In this document: positions 1-5,392 of the stretch, piece by piece
Layout of the letters: each line of letters starts with the position of its first letter
How positions within the stretch are numbered: the first letter of the stretch is position 1
Assembly (NCBI GenBank): GCA_013138615.1
Contig: WTCK01000090.1
Coordinates: forward strand, 1 to 6,122
Source of the DNA: Candidatus Thorarchaeota archaeon
Lineage (GTDB): Archaea > Asgardarchaeota > Thorarchaeia > Thorarchaeales > Thorarchaeaceae
Reading direction: 5' to 3'
DNA length: 6,122 bases
Notes under the pieces: model-generated
Databases searched by the model: none
Told to the model about the DNA's origin: nothing
Seen by the model: the letters and a program-made list of their open reading frames with translations, nothing else
Made by a program: the position numbers and the translations under genes

Positions 1-8
1 TGTGTCAT
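1..8 (-). CDS. Possible start of a further downstream minus-strand gene (partial)
   Basis: On the minus strand an ATG lies at positions 8-6, preceded at five bases by GGGTGG (19-14), a reasonable Shine-Dalgarno-like sequence. It begins 13 bases after the stop codon of the zinc-ribbon gene. Only two codons are inside the window, so no product can be named. A GTG in the same frame at 17-15 is an alternative start. This is inference from start signal and spacing only. Confidence 0.25.
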
Positions 9-21
9 ATGAACCACCCAA

Positions 22-810
22 TTATATTTTCTCAGCTATTTTCATTAGTTCACCCAGTATCTTTAGGCCGCCCTCAAGAATCCTAAGGGACCTATCAACC
101 TTTGACTTGGATTCTCTGTAGATACGATCAGAGAGGTCGCCAATCTTGTGTTTCGCATCCAGCCGATTGCTCTCACGCAGGAGTTCCTTCTGCGCCTTTA
201 TCATTCGCTTGAACCAACCACGTGCTTCTTTCTTCGCGGGGCCAAACTCTTTCTTCAAGACCTTGGACTTCTTGGTGATGCGTTCACCCTGCTCTTGGTA
301 GATTTCCTTGTCCAAGGAAGACCGGCTCTCTTTGAGCTTTGATATCTTGGATTCTAGACTGTTTAGATCCTCAATGATCTGCTCAATCCTCAAGGTCCAC
401 CTGACTTCCAATAACTCGCTCCTGCGCCTTTTCACGGCTTCTAGGGTTTCGCGCAAATGTTCCGCTCTGGATGCGAGGGCACCCTTGTCTGCATGCTCCA
501 GACGTAGCGCTTGTCTTGTCGCCTGAATTTCCTCTATTAAGCGATCCAGCTCAGCATCCAATACGGAAATCTCGGCTCGAGCTAGAAGGCTGCATAATGC
601 TTTCTCATCCATCCCCTTGACAAAAACGCCGAACTCAGGCAGCCTAAGAGGCTCATCGGAGATGGGAGCAGTCAAAGGAGGAGCGTCTTCTTCGCCACCA
701 AAATCAATCAAGTCTGAATGTTCATGAAGTGGCTTGCCACAGGATTTGCAAAACCTGCCTTCAGGAACTTCTTCCCCGCAAGAAGAACATACAACCAGTT
801 TGTCTGACAT
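22..810 (-). CDS. Zinc-ribbon protein with long coiled-coil region, function unknown
   Basis: The 262-residue product has an N-terminal zinc ribbon with two CxxC knuckles (Cys8/Cys11 and Cys21/Cys24, the second within RFCKSCGKPL). An acidic, proline-containing linker follows (about residues 30-60). From about residue 68 to 240 the sequence is highly charged, rich in Glu, Lys, Arg and Leu, and looks like long helical coiled coil. The C-terminus is a short amphipathic helix. There is no signal peptide or membrane segment, so it is probably cytoplasmic. Such ribbon-plus-coil proteins are usually scaffolds or nucleic-acid or protein binders, but no specific family is recognised. The ATG at 810 is chosen because the ribbon begins right after it; the upstream Shine-Dalgarno is weak (AAGGA about 13 bases away). 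It lies 73 bases after the preceding gene and may belong to the same operon or have its own promoter. Confidence 0.85.
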   Translation of the reverse strand: MSDKLVVCSSCGEEVPEGRFCKSCGKPLHEHSDLIDFGGEEDAPPLTAPISDEPLRLPEFGVFVKGMDEKALCSLLARAEISVLDAELDRLIEEIQATRQALRLEHADKGALASRAEHLRETLEAVKRRRSELLEVRWTLRIEQIIEDLNSLESKISKLKESRSSLDKEIYQEQGERITKKSKVLKKEFGPAKKEARGWFKRMIKAQKELLRESNRLDAKHKIGDLSDRIYRESKSKVDRSLRILEGGLKILGELMKIAEKI

Positions 811-883
811 TTAGCTTGACCGTCCTTGTTCAGAAATCAGGGCCAAGAGCATGCAGCCCAGATTGAATGCAGATACCTCTATG

Positions 884-1300
884 TCATGTGAGAGTTCCTA
901 GTCGTCCCGCTGCCGCGTCAAGCTTGCCCTTTGATGAAACCAATGAATCAACACCGTAGCTGGACAACACCTTAAGCTCCTCGACTAGAAGAGCGATAGC
1001 TTTGATTGGAGGTATTTCTTGTTGATCAAGAGTGCCATCAGGAAAAGTAATCGATGCTTCAATCCACTTCTCCATGGTGTCATCAACAGGATAAAGCACG
1101 TAGATGTAATCATCATTGCTGCAGATGAAGGAGGGTGTATTCTCCCACGCCTGAGCCATAAGCAAGCCAAATGCCTTCGCGTTTTCAGCTTTGTCTGCCA
1201 TTAGGATTCTCCCTCGCGGGTCAGATGAGAGTGTACCAAAGATTGCCTTATTTGTGTTCCTCATTTGGACGGGAAGATATGGGGAGAAAGGGATGGGCAC
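884..1300 (-). CDS. Conserved-looking hypothetical protein downstream of endA
   Basis: The 138-residue product is not recognised. It is a soluble alpha/beta-looking protein without signal peptide, membrane helix, Cys pairs or obvious catalytic motif. The middle carries a strand-rich stretch (SNDDYIYVLYPVDD, about residues 61-74), followed by a long helix around residues 99-114. The GTG at 1300 is preferred because GGAG lies five bases upstream (1309-1306); an in-frame ATG at 1264 would remove 12 residues and has no Shine-Dalgarno. The gene starts only 16 bases after the endA stop, which suggests co-transcription with endA and the DUF47 gene. A role linked to tRNA splicing or phosphate would be a guess from context. 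Reality as a gene is supported by length, start signal and spacing; an antisense reading frame through the same DNA looks like a shadow. Confidence 0.72.
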   Translation of the reverse strand: MPIPFSPYLPVQMRNTNKAIFGTLSSDPRGRILMADKAENAKAFGLLMAQAWENTPSFICSNDDYIYVLYPVDDTMEKWIEASITFPDGTLDQQEIPPIKAIALLVEELKVLSSYGVDSLVSSKGKLDAAAGRLGTLT

Positions 1301-1305
1301 GAGTG

Positions 1306-1309
1306 CTCC
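1306..1309 (-). promoter_or_regulatory. Shine-Dalgarno GGAG deciding the GTG start at 1300
   Basis: GGAG is read on the minus strand with a five-base spacer to GTG. The in-frame ATG at 1264 lacks any such site, so this supports the longer protein. Confidence 0.5.
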
Positions 1310-1316
1310 ATCTTAC

Positions 1317-1892
1317 TCACGGACGATGCCAAACGAAGGAGTAGTAGGCGATTGTCGTATTCTCTTTGATTGTTGCGATTATGAATCTCTTCTTGACGCT
1401 TGTTGCAAGGCGCCCAGCCCTGACAATGTCAAGAGGAATCAATCCTTTGCTCCGGGGGTTGACGTGAACCATGAATGGAGCGTGGTCTTTCCCAGGACCC
1501 TTCTTATAGACGGCAAAATCAGTGCCAAACTTCAAACCGGGGCGCACAATGTAGCCCTGTTCACGAAGGTGAGTGTACACCAAGAAACGATCAAGAAACT
1601 CGTCAGCAAAGGTGAGTCCAATCTCAACAATCTCATCCGTCGTCAATGGTCGGTTCTTGGTTGCGACGTTAACACTAAGAGTGCCTATCTTGGTTAGGTA
1701 GGCTGCCTCGAGAAGTGAAAGCTCGAGGGGTGTTTCAAACTCTGCACTCTTCGGCTTCCGTATTCCTACTGGCTGCCCGAAATAGCCCGCACTATACAGT
1801 TGCATTCCATATTTGGAATCCCAAACAATGGCCCTATCGCCGACTAAGTCAGCCACAGCCACCTCATCCAGATTCGTAGACAAACAATGCAC
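1317..1892 (-). CDS. endA: tRNA-splicing endonuclease EndA
   Basis: This protein cleaves introns out of precursor tRNA at the bulge-helix-bulge motif, leaving 2',3'-cyclic phosphate and 5'-OH ends. The 191-residue length is close to the short single-unit archaeal enzyme of the Methanocaldococcus type (about 180 residues), which works as a homotetramer. The N-terminal domain (about 8-90) has the usual strand pattern with LVGDRAIVWD and the helix LLEAAYL. The C-terminal nuclease domain starts at the family signature YIVRPGLKFGTDFAVY. The catalytic triad is visible: Tyr129, His137 (in KDHAPF) and Lys168 in SVKKRF (Lys167 is the alternative), aligning with Tyr115/His125/Lys156 of the M. jannaschii enzyme. 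The start is GTG at 1892, eight bases after the stop of the DUF47 gene, so it is very likely translated from the same message; its own Shine-Dalgarno is weak, which may mean translational coupling. An alpha subunit of a heteromeric enzyme cannot be excluded from one gene. Confidence 0.95.
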   Translation of the reverse strand: MHCLSTNLDEVAVADLVGDRAIVWDSKYGMQLYSAGYFGQPVGIRKPKSAEFETPLELSLLEAAYLTKIGTLSVNVATKNRPLTTDEIVEIGLTFADEFLDRFLVYTHLREQGYIVRPGLKFGTDFAVYKKGPGKDHAPFMVHVNPRSKGLIPLDIVRAGRLATSVKKRFIIATIKENTTIAYYSFVWHRP

Positions 1893-1900
1893 CGGCCAGA

Positions 1901-2572
1901 CTATGTGTGCAGATTTAGCGACAGCGAACGGATTGTGATTGCTGCATCTTCGCTGAGGTTTGCAATCTCCTCCATCACATTCACAAAGTCTCTCAGTCGA
2001 AGAATCTTTGCTAACTCGATTTCGGACGTGTAGAGTGGCTGAAGAATACCTCTTTGCACGATGTCAATCTGCTTTTCAATCCTGCAAATCTCGTCCGCTT
2101 TCTTCATAGCGGTTTCCATGTTGATAGAGAGAAACCTGACTGCCTCTCGCACCTCAGTAACTATCGATAAGACTAAGCCGCCAAGTTCCTGCAACTTTTT
2201 CTTCAGTGCGCCTTTAGGAACCCAGTTGTCCATGACCGCGGCGAGATGATAGCAGGCGATTTCAGCCCCGTCCACAAGCTTGTCATTGTAATGCACGAGA
2301 CGTAGTAGGTCCTCACGTTGCATCAGAGAGTTGGCATCAGCCAGTTTCTTCATCAGGACACGCTTGAGTTCATCGCCCTTCTCTTCCAGAGTGGTTACCT
2401 TGGCTAAGTCCTTCTTACTTACAGTCTTCTGTTCATCAAGCCAATCAGTGAGAATTGTTGCAGCTATCTTGTTTGCTGATAACACCACACGGAAGTGTTC
2501 CTCTAGCATCTGAGTAACGTTGGCCAGTTCTTGTGTTAGGAACCTTCCATTATCGAGAACCATCTTGTACAC
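1901..2572 (-). CDS. DUF47 family PhoU-like protein (putative phosphate-transport regulator)
   Basis: The 223-residue product is all-helical and matches the DUF47/TIGR00153 PhoU-like family in length and in its landmarks: LEEKGDELKR (about 62-71), REDLLRLVHYNDKLVDGAE (86-104), a metal-binding-type acidic helix ADEICRIEKQID (159-170), and the closing helix RDFVNVMEEIANLSEDAA (194-211). Members are cytoplasmic, bind metal clusters through acidic helices, and are commonly found beside Pit-type phosphate transporters, which they are thought to modulate. No transporter is seen here; the neighbours are endA downstream and uppP divergently upstream. The start is taken as GTG at 2572 because GGAG (2580-2577) lies four bases before it; the ATG three codons later would be 13 bases away. 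It is probably the first gene of the left-hand operon. Confidence 0.9.
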   Translation of the reverse strand: MYKMVLDNGRFLTQELANVTQMLEEHFRVVLSANKIAATILTDWLDEQKTVSKKDLAKVTTLEEKGDELKRVLMKKLADANSLMQREDLLRLVHYNDKLVDGAEIACYHLAAVMDNWVPKGALKKKLQELGGLVLSIVTEVREAVRFLSINMETAMKKADEICRIEKQIDIVQRGILQPLYTSEIELAKILRLRDFVNVMEEIANLSEDAAITIRSLSLNLHT

Positions 2573-2591
2573 TACGCTCCAAGAAGCGTAG
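2572..2591. repeat. Inverted repeat at the DUF47 gene start (7-bp arms, 6-base loop)
   Basis: CTACGCT (2572-2578) is matched perfectly by AGCGTAG (2585-2591). On the minus strand the structure covers the Shine-Dalgarno GGAG and ends at the first base of the GTG start. If transcription starts about 25 bases from the TATA box at 2604-2614, only one arm would be in the mRNA, so a DNA operator is likelier than an RNA hairpin. If transcription starts further upstream, the hairpin would hide the ribosome site. Function is inference. Confidence 0.55.
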
Positions 2592-2603
2592 CCATTTGGG
2601 CGA

Positions 2604-2614
2604 GCTTTTAAATC
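2604..2614. promoter_or_regulatory. Shared TATA box for divergent uppP and DUF47 genes
   Basis: GCTTTTAAATC reads as an archaeal TATA-like element on either strand because its core TTTAAA is palindromic. Its centre (about 2609) is roughly 37-40 bases from both start codons (GTG at 2572, ATG at 2649). With the usual 24-27 bases from TATA centre to transcription start, both mRNAs would have leaders of about 10-15 bases, just enough for the observed Shine-Dalgarno sites. No second AT-rich candidate is seen in the 76-base gap. No clear BRE decides a direction. Confidence 0.5.
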
Positions 2615-2635
2615 TTGGGTACTTTAGAAGCCGTG

Positions 2636-2640
2636 GGAGG
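2636..2640 (+). promoter_or_regulatory. Shine-Dalgarno of uppP
   Basis: GGAGG ends eight bases before the ATG at 2649 and is the clear ribosome site fixing that start. Confidence 0.7.
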
Positions 2641-2648
2641 CATACCCA

Positions 2649-3440
2649 ATGGAACTATGGCAAGTAATAGTAGCTCTGATTCAAGGTCTTGTGGAGTGGC
2701 TCCCAATCAGCAGTGAGGGACAGGCAATGCTCTTTGTCTACGGCATGGGTGCGGTGCCAAAAGAGAGCCTCCTCACACTCGTGATTTGGTTGCACATCGG
2801 AACTACTCTCGCAGTGATTGTTCGTTATCCGCGAGACATCGTGGGATTGCTGACTATGAAAGACAAGCTGTTGTTCAAGCGCCTTCTTATCGCCACGGTG
2901 GGCACAGCGGTTACTGCGGTTCCATTGTACTTGTTGCTAAAGGGCAGTTTCTCAACAATCGACGGTGAAATCTTGAATATTGTGATTGGGGTTCTTCTAG
3001 TAGTCACAGCAATTGTTCTGTACATGCCTACTAGAAGAGATAGCACATCGGAAGAAGTAGGACGTGAAATCGATGACAAGGAGGCGTTGATTTCAGGATT
3101 GCTCCAAGGTTTTGCTATACTCCCCGGACTGAGCAGGTCAGGAGTAACCATTTCGTCACTACTCATGCAGCGTGTTGACAAGGAAGCAGCAATGAAGTTC
3201 AGCTTCCTCATGAGCGTCCCAGCTGTTGTGGGCATCTTCGTACTGGACGTGGTGATAGGCGGATCGCCATTGCCTGTAAGTGTGATAGATCTTCTTCTGA
3301 TTGAAATGATTGTGTTTGTGACCGGTCTTCTATCGATGGAATTCCTTCTGCGCCTCACGGGGCGAGTTAGATTCTGGATGCTCTGTTTGGTTCTCGGTGT
3401 GATCGCAATCTTGTTCGGGATTCCCGCGCTATTCAGCTAG
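2649..3440 (+). CDS. uppP: UppP/BacA-family polyprenyl-diphosphate phosphatase, archaeal variant
   Basis: The family removes a phosphate from undecaprenyl (in archaea presumably dolichyl-type) diphosphate, recycling the lipid carrier for glycan assembly; it is an integral membrane enzyme. The 263-residue product is strongly hydrophobic with about seven to eight membrane segments, close to the usual 265-275 residues. Motif 1 is QGLVEWLPISSEGQ (residues 12-25), motif 2 is LPGLSRSGVT (158-167) with Ser162, Arg163 and Ser164, and FSFLMSVPAVVG (184-195) is the conserved segment after it. Odd points: the position of the first bacterial Glu is Gln12 while the second is kept (Glu16), and the His of SSxGH is Gln25. 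As I recall, SSEG followed by N or Q also occurs in other archaeal homologues, so this is probably a subfamily trait rather than decay. A charged cytoplasmic or external loop lies at 127-146. ATG and Shine-Dalgarno are clear; the stop overlaps the convergent gene by 8 bp. Confidence 0.92.
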   Translation: MELWQVIVALIQGLVEWLPISSEGQAMLFVYGMGAVPKESLLTLVIWLHIGTTLAVIVRYPRDIVGLLTMKDKLLFKRLLIATVGTAVTAVPLYLLLKGSFSTIDGEILNIVIGVLLVVTAIVLYMPTRRDSTSEEVGREIDDKEALISGLLQGFAILPGLSRSGVTISSLLMQRVDKEAAMKFSFLMSVPAVVGIFVLDVVIGGSPLPVSVIDLLLIEMIVFVTGLLSMEFLLRLTGRVRFWMLCLVLGVIAILFGIPALFS

Positions 3441-4080
3441 TTTGTTGAGCTCGTTTCTGCAAGACGATTGCGATTGGGGAATTCGCTTTCCTCCATTCTG
3501 CAAGCTTGCCCTCGTAGTTCAGGGGAATCGGATGGCGTCCGTGGTTGCCTATTATCATGAATAGTGTGTCATCCCTTGCTTGACGATATAGGACCTTGAT
3601 CCAGTTGTCAGTGCGTCGCACGATTTTCTCGAGTAATGTCTTCGGGGGCGTTCGATGCCCATACTGGGCATAAAGACTCTCAAAGTCTAAGAAGTGCATG
3701 AATAGTAGTTCACTGCGGAAGACCTTCTTTGTTGATTCGACATAGGTTGCCATGTCATCACGCGGGTTCACGGTGTATGCGGAATCAAAACCAAAAGTGT
3801 TCATGTCGTCTTCACGGCAGATGACATGAGTGAACTTGCCCTGACTCTTTACGTATTGCATCAGGTGGAACTGCTGGTCGAGGGGTCCACGGAGTATGGA
3901 GTTGATTAGAGGCACAGCATAGGGGTCGCCTGTTTCAATGAGCGCGAGCACCTCCAAGTTCTTGATTAATGCCTCGGGTTTGTAAACGACCGCTTCGAAT
4001 AGACCGAAGTTGTCAATCATCACCATGATGACAGCCTTTGGGTTGAACCGTTTTACAATCTCCTCATTCGCAGGGGGCAT
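3433..4080 (-). CDS. Short alkaline-phosphatase-superfamily protein (altered metal site)
   Basis: The 215-residue product (from the ATG at 4080) carries the skeleton of the alkaline phosphatase/phosphopentomutase/sulfatase superfamily: a first strand with metal Asp (VIMVMIDNFG, Asp23), a middle metal motif HFLDFESLYAQYGH (129-142, Asp132 and His142), and the late motif MIIGNHGRH (175-183), where the usual DHG is NHG. A nucleophile Ser/Thr is not obvious; Thr50 in LIETGDPY is a candidate. It is much shorter than typical members (400-500 residues). There is no signal peptide, so it is probably cytoplasmic; the substrate is unknown. The ATG at 4080 has only a weak distant Shine-Dalgarno (GAGG, 11 bases), and the frame stays open upstream to a stop at 4209-4207 with coding-like sequence, so the true start may be a CTG at 4179 (see separate entry). 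Its 3' end overlaps uppP by 8 bp, tail to tail. Confidence 0.85.
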   Translation of the reverse strand: MPPANEEIVKRFNPKAVIMVMIDNFGLFEAVVYKPEALIKNLEVLALIETGDPYAVPLINSILRGPLDQQFHLMQYVKSQGKFTHVICREDDMNTFGFDSAYTVNPRDDMATYVESTKKVFRSELLFMHFLDFESLYAQYGHRTPPKTLLEKIVRRTDNWIKVLYRQARDDTLFMIIGNHGRHPIPLNYEGKLAEWRKANSPIAIVLQKRAQQTS

Positions 4081-4179
4081 GCCTGGGGGAACCTCAAGAC
4101 GAAGTAGCCGCAGAATCGTGGATGGAAATTGTTCAGCAGTGGTTCGGACTTGTGGAAACGAGATTGTGAGAGCCTCCAG
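4081..4179 (-). other. In-frame N-terminal extension of the phosphatase-like gene, possible CTG start
   Basis: Reading upstream from the ATG at 4080 in the same frame gives 33 more codons back to a CTG at 4179-4177, with GGAG (4187-4184) four bases before it. The DUF47 gene uses the same spacing to its GTG. The extension includes FPSTILRLLRLEVPPGMPP, which resembles the 'STIL.LLG...P.G' phrases of alkaline-phosphatase-superfamily proteins. There is no ATG, GTG or TTG in this frame between 4081 and the stop at 4209-4207. Either translation starts at CTG, the normal start was lost by mutation or sequence error, or the extension is not translated. With it the protein would have 248 residues. Confidence 0.45.
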
Positions 4180-4289
4180 TGTGCTCCAGTGACACCATTG
4201 ATAGAGTTATCGCATCTGTGTGAGTGAATCAGCATGTTTCTGCTTAAGCTTGTTGCTGCACTGATTCAGAGCTTATTCCAAAAGCCTCA

Positions 4290-4297
4290 TTATGTAT
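4290..4297 (+). promoter_or_regulatory. Possible TATA box of get3
   Basis: TTATGTAT is centred about 34 bases before the ATG at 4328, which would put the transcription start a few bases before that ATG and give a nearly leaderless mRNA. This would fit the lack of a Shine-Dalgarno. It lies inside the longer reading frame that starts at 4292, so the two interpretations exclude each other. Weak match. Confidence 0.3.
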
Positions 4298-4327
4298 CAT
4301 GGCTGGAAACAATACGAGTCAAAGACC

Positions 4328-5290
4328 ATGGATATCAGGGACATTGTCTACAGCAGCAGTATCAGGTTCATACTCTCTGGCGGGAAGGGCGGCGTTGGAA
4401 AGACCAGTTGCGCCGGCGCAATGGCAATCCTGTCGGCCAAACATGGATACAGAACTCTAGTTCTCTCCACCGACCCAGCCCATAGTCTTAGTGATAGTTT
4501 TGACCAGAACCTGAGTGGCGGAAATGAGGTATCAATAGAAGGCGTGGATAATCTCTGGGGACTGGAGATCAACACCGAGAAGGGAATGGCCGAATTCCAG
4601 AATGCAATGGGATCAGGCGCGATGGGGCCTGAAGGAGCGATGGCCGCACAGTTAATGGGTGATATGGCCGGCATGTCCCCGCCAGGCTCTGGTGAAGCCA
4701 TGGCATTTGGGAAGATGTTAGAATACCTGGAAGACAGTTCCTACGACCGGATCATATTCGACACTGCCCCCACCGGACATACTCTGAAACTGCTAGAGCT
4801 GCCGGACCTTCTTGACAGTTGGATGGGAAAGCTACTCACAATGCGACAAAGAATGAGCTCAATGATGGCGGGTCTCAAGGGCATGTTCGGAGGAGCTGAA
4901 CAAGAAGACAATTCTTGGCAGATGATGCAGCTGATGAAGGACAAGATACGAGCTGCACGAATCGACCTGTCCGACCCTAAGCTGACACAATTCGTGGTAG
5001 TCCTGATACCCGAAGCGATGGCCGTCTTTGAAACCCAACGGCTTATGCATAGCTTGGATAAATGGAGTATTCCTGTCAGCAGTGTTGTGGTGAATCATCT
5101 TGTGCCACCAAATCCAACGTGCAAGTTTTGCGATGCCCGAAGGCAAATGCAGCAGGCAAACCTCAAGGATATCAGAGACCTATACTCTGAACTGAGCTTG
5201 ACGGAGGTTCCACTCTTTGAGGGGGAATTAAGAGGCATTGATAACCTAGAAAAGCTGGGAAGGATCCTCATAGGTGAAACGGAGGAGTAA
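4328..5290 (+). CDS. get3: Get3/ArsA-family ATPase (tail-anchored protein targeting)
   Basis: These ATPases work as homodimers in the cytosol and carry proteins with a C-terminal membrane anchor; the same family includes the ArsA arsenite pump. The 320-residue product shows the deviant P-loop GGKGGVGKTS (residues 18-27), switch I STDPAHSLSDSF (47-58), switch II DTAPTGH (145-151), the adenine-side VVNHLVPPNP (255-264) and a CxxC pair (Cys265, Cys268) which in Get3 binds the dimer-bridging zinc. Between about 87 and 205 it is rich in Met and Gly (for example AMGSGAMGPEGAMAAQLMGD and MRQRMSSMMAG), as expected for the flexible client-binding groove. The only other Cys is beside the P-loop, so the ArsA arsenite triad is absent and Get3 is the better name. 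The ATG at 4328 puts the P-loop at the usual distance; an in-frame ATG at 4292 adds 12 unlikely residues. Neither start has a clear Shine-Dalgarno. A small membrane ORF follows at once. Confidence 0.93.
   Translation: MDIRDIVYSSSIRFILSGGKGGVGKTSCAGAMAILSAKHGYRTLVLSTDPAHSLSDSFDQNLSGGNEVSIEGVDNLWGLEINTEKGMAEFQNAMGSGAMGPEGAMAAQLMGDMAGMSPPGSGEAMAFGKMLEYLEDSSYDRIIFDTAPTGHTLKLLELPDLLDSWMGKLLTMRQRMSSMMAGLKGMFGGAEQEDNSWQMMQLMKDKIRAARIDLSDPKLTQFVVVLIPEAMAVFETQRLMHSLDKWSIPVSSVVVNHLVPPNPTCKFCDARRQMQQANLKDIRDLYSELSLTEVPLFEGELRGIDNLEKLGRILIGETEE
5281..5287 (+). promoter_or_regulatory. Strong Shine-Dalgarno inside the end of get3
   Basis: GGAGGAG covers the last Glu-Glu codons of get3 and ends six bases before the TTG at 5294. 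It is the strongest ribosome site in the window and is the main support for the small ORF that follows. Confidence 0.55.
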
Positions 5291-5293
5291 GTA

Positions 5294-5392
5294 TTGAGAT
5301 ACGTTCTAAAGAGAAAGATTTTGTCTGTCCTTTTTGTGCTTCTGTTTTTAGCTTCGATCCTAGTAGCAGCGGCCTTAGTATACAAGCCATAG
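5294..5392 (+). CDS. Small single-pass membrane protein, 32 residues, behind get3
   Basis: A TTG start at 5294, three bases after the get3 stop, opens a 32-codon frame ending in TAG. The product has a basic N-terminus (Arg2, Lys6, Arg7, Lys8) and then one hydrophobic stretch of about 22 residues (from Ile9 to Tyr30, e.g. SVLFVLLFLASILVAAALVY), ending in Lys-Pro. By the positive-inside rule the N-terminus would be cytoplasmic and the C-terminus outside, the topology of a minimal tail-anchored protein. GGAGGAG six bases upstream strongly supports translation, probably coupled to get3. No family is recognised; a small subunit of a membrane complex or a Get3 client or partner are guesses. There is no Cys and no charged residue inside the helix. 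The main doubts are its size and the TTG start. Confidence 0.55.
   Translation: MRYVLKRKILSVLFVLLFLASILVAAALVYKP

Noticed and set aside
811..883. Possible promoter or small RNA between the 138-residue gene and the zinc-ribbon gene
   Set aside because: No TATA-like element, hairpin with T-run, or open frame of interest was found in these 73 bases.
1191..1697. 168-codon open frame on the plus strand across endA and the hypothetical gene
   Set aside because: It runs antisense to EndA, whose catalytic motifs are unmistakable, has no Shine-Dalgarno and no recognisable features; it is a shadow frame.
2825..3358. 177-codon open frame on the minus strand inside uppP
   Set aside because: Low-complexity Arg/Ser/Thr-rich translation antisense to a well-supported membrane protein; typical shadow.
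4053..4235. 60-codon minus-strand frame upstream of the phosphatase-like gene
   Set aside because: It is in another frame than the phosphatase-like extension, is rich in His/Arg/Cys without pattern, and the competing in-frame extension is more family-like.
4242..4249. Palindrome GCTTAAGC in the divergent region before get3
   Set aside because: An 8-bp palindrome alone is expected by chance at this length, the flanking CAGCA/TGCTG arms are off-centre, and no gene start lies at a promoter-like distance.
4292..4327. Upstream ATG of get3 adding 12 residues
   Set aside because: The added residues are not family-like, there is no Shine-Dalgarno, and the DNA contains a TATA-like element; kept only as an alternative start.
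4234..4485. Plus-strand frame starting with a hydrophobic segment (MFLLKLVAALIQ) just before get3
   Set aside because: It runs out of frame into the get3 P-loop region and becomes Arg/Gln-rich nonsense; no good ribosome site. A tiny leader peptide cannot be fully excluded.
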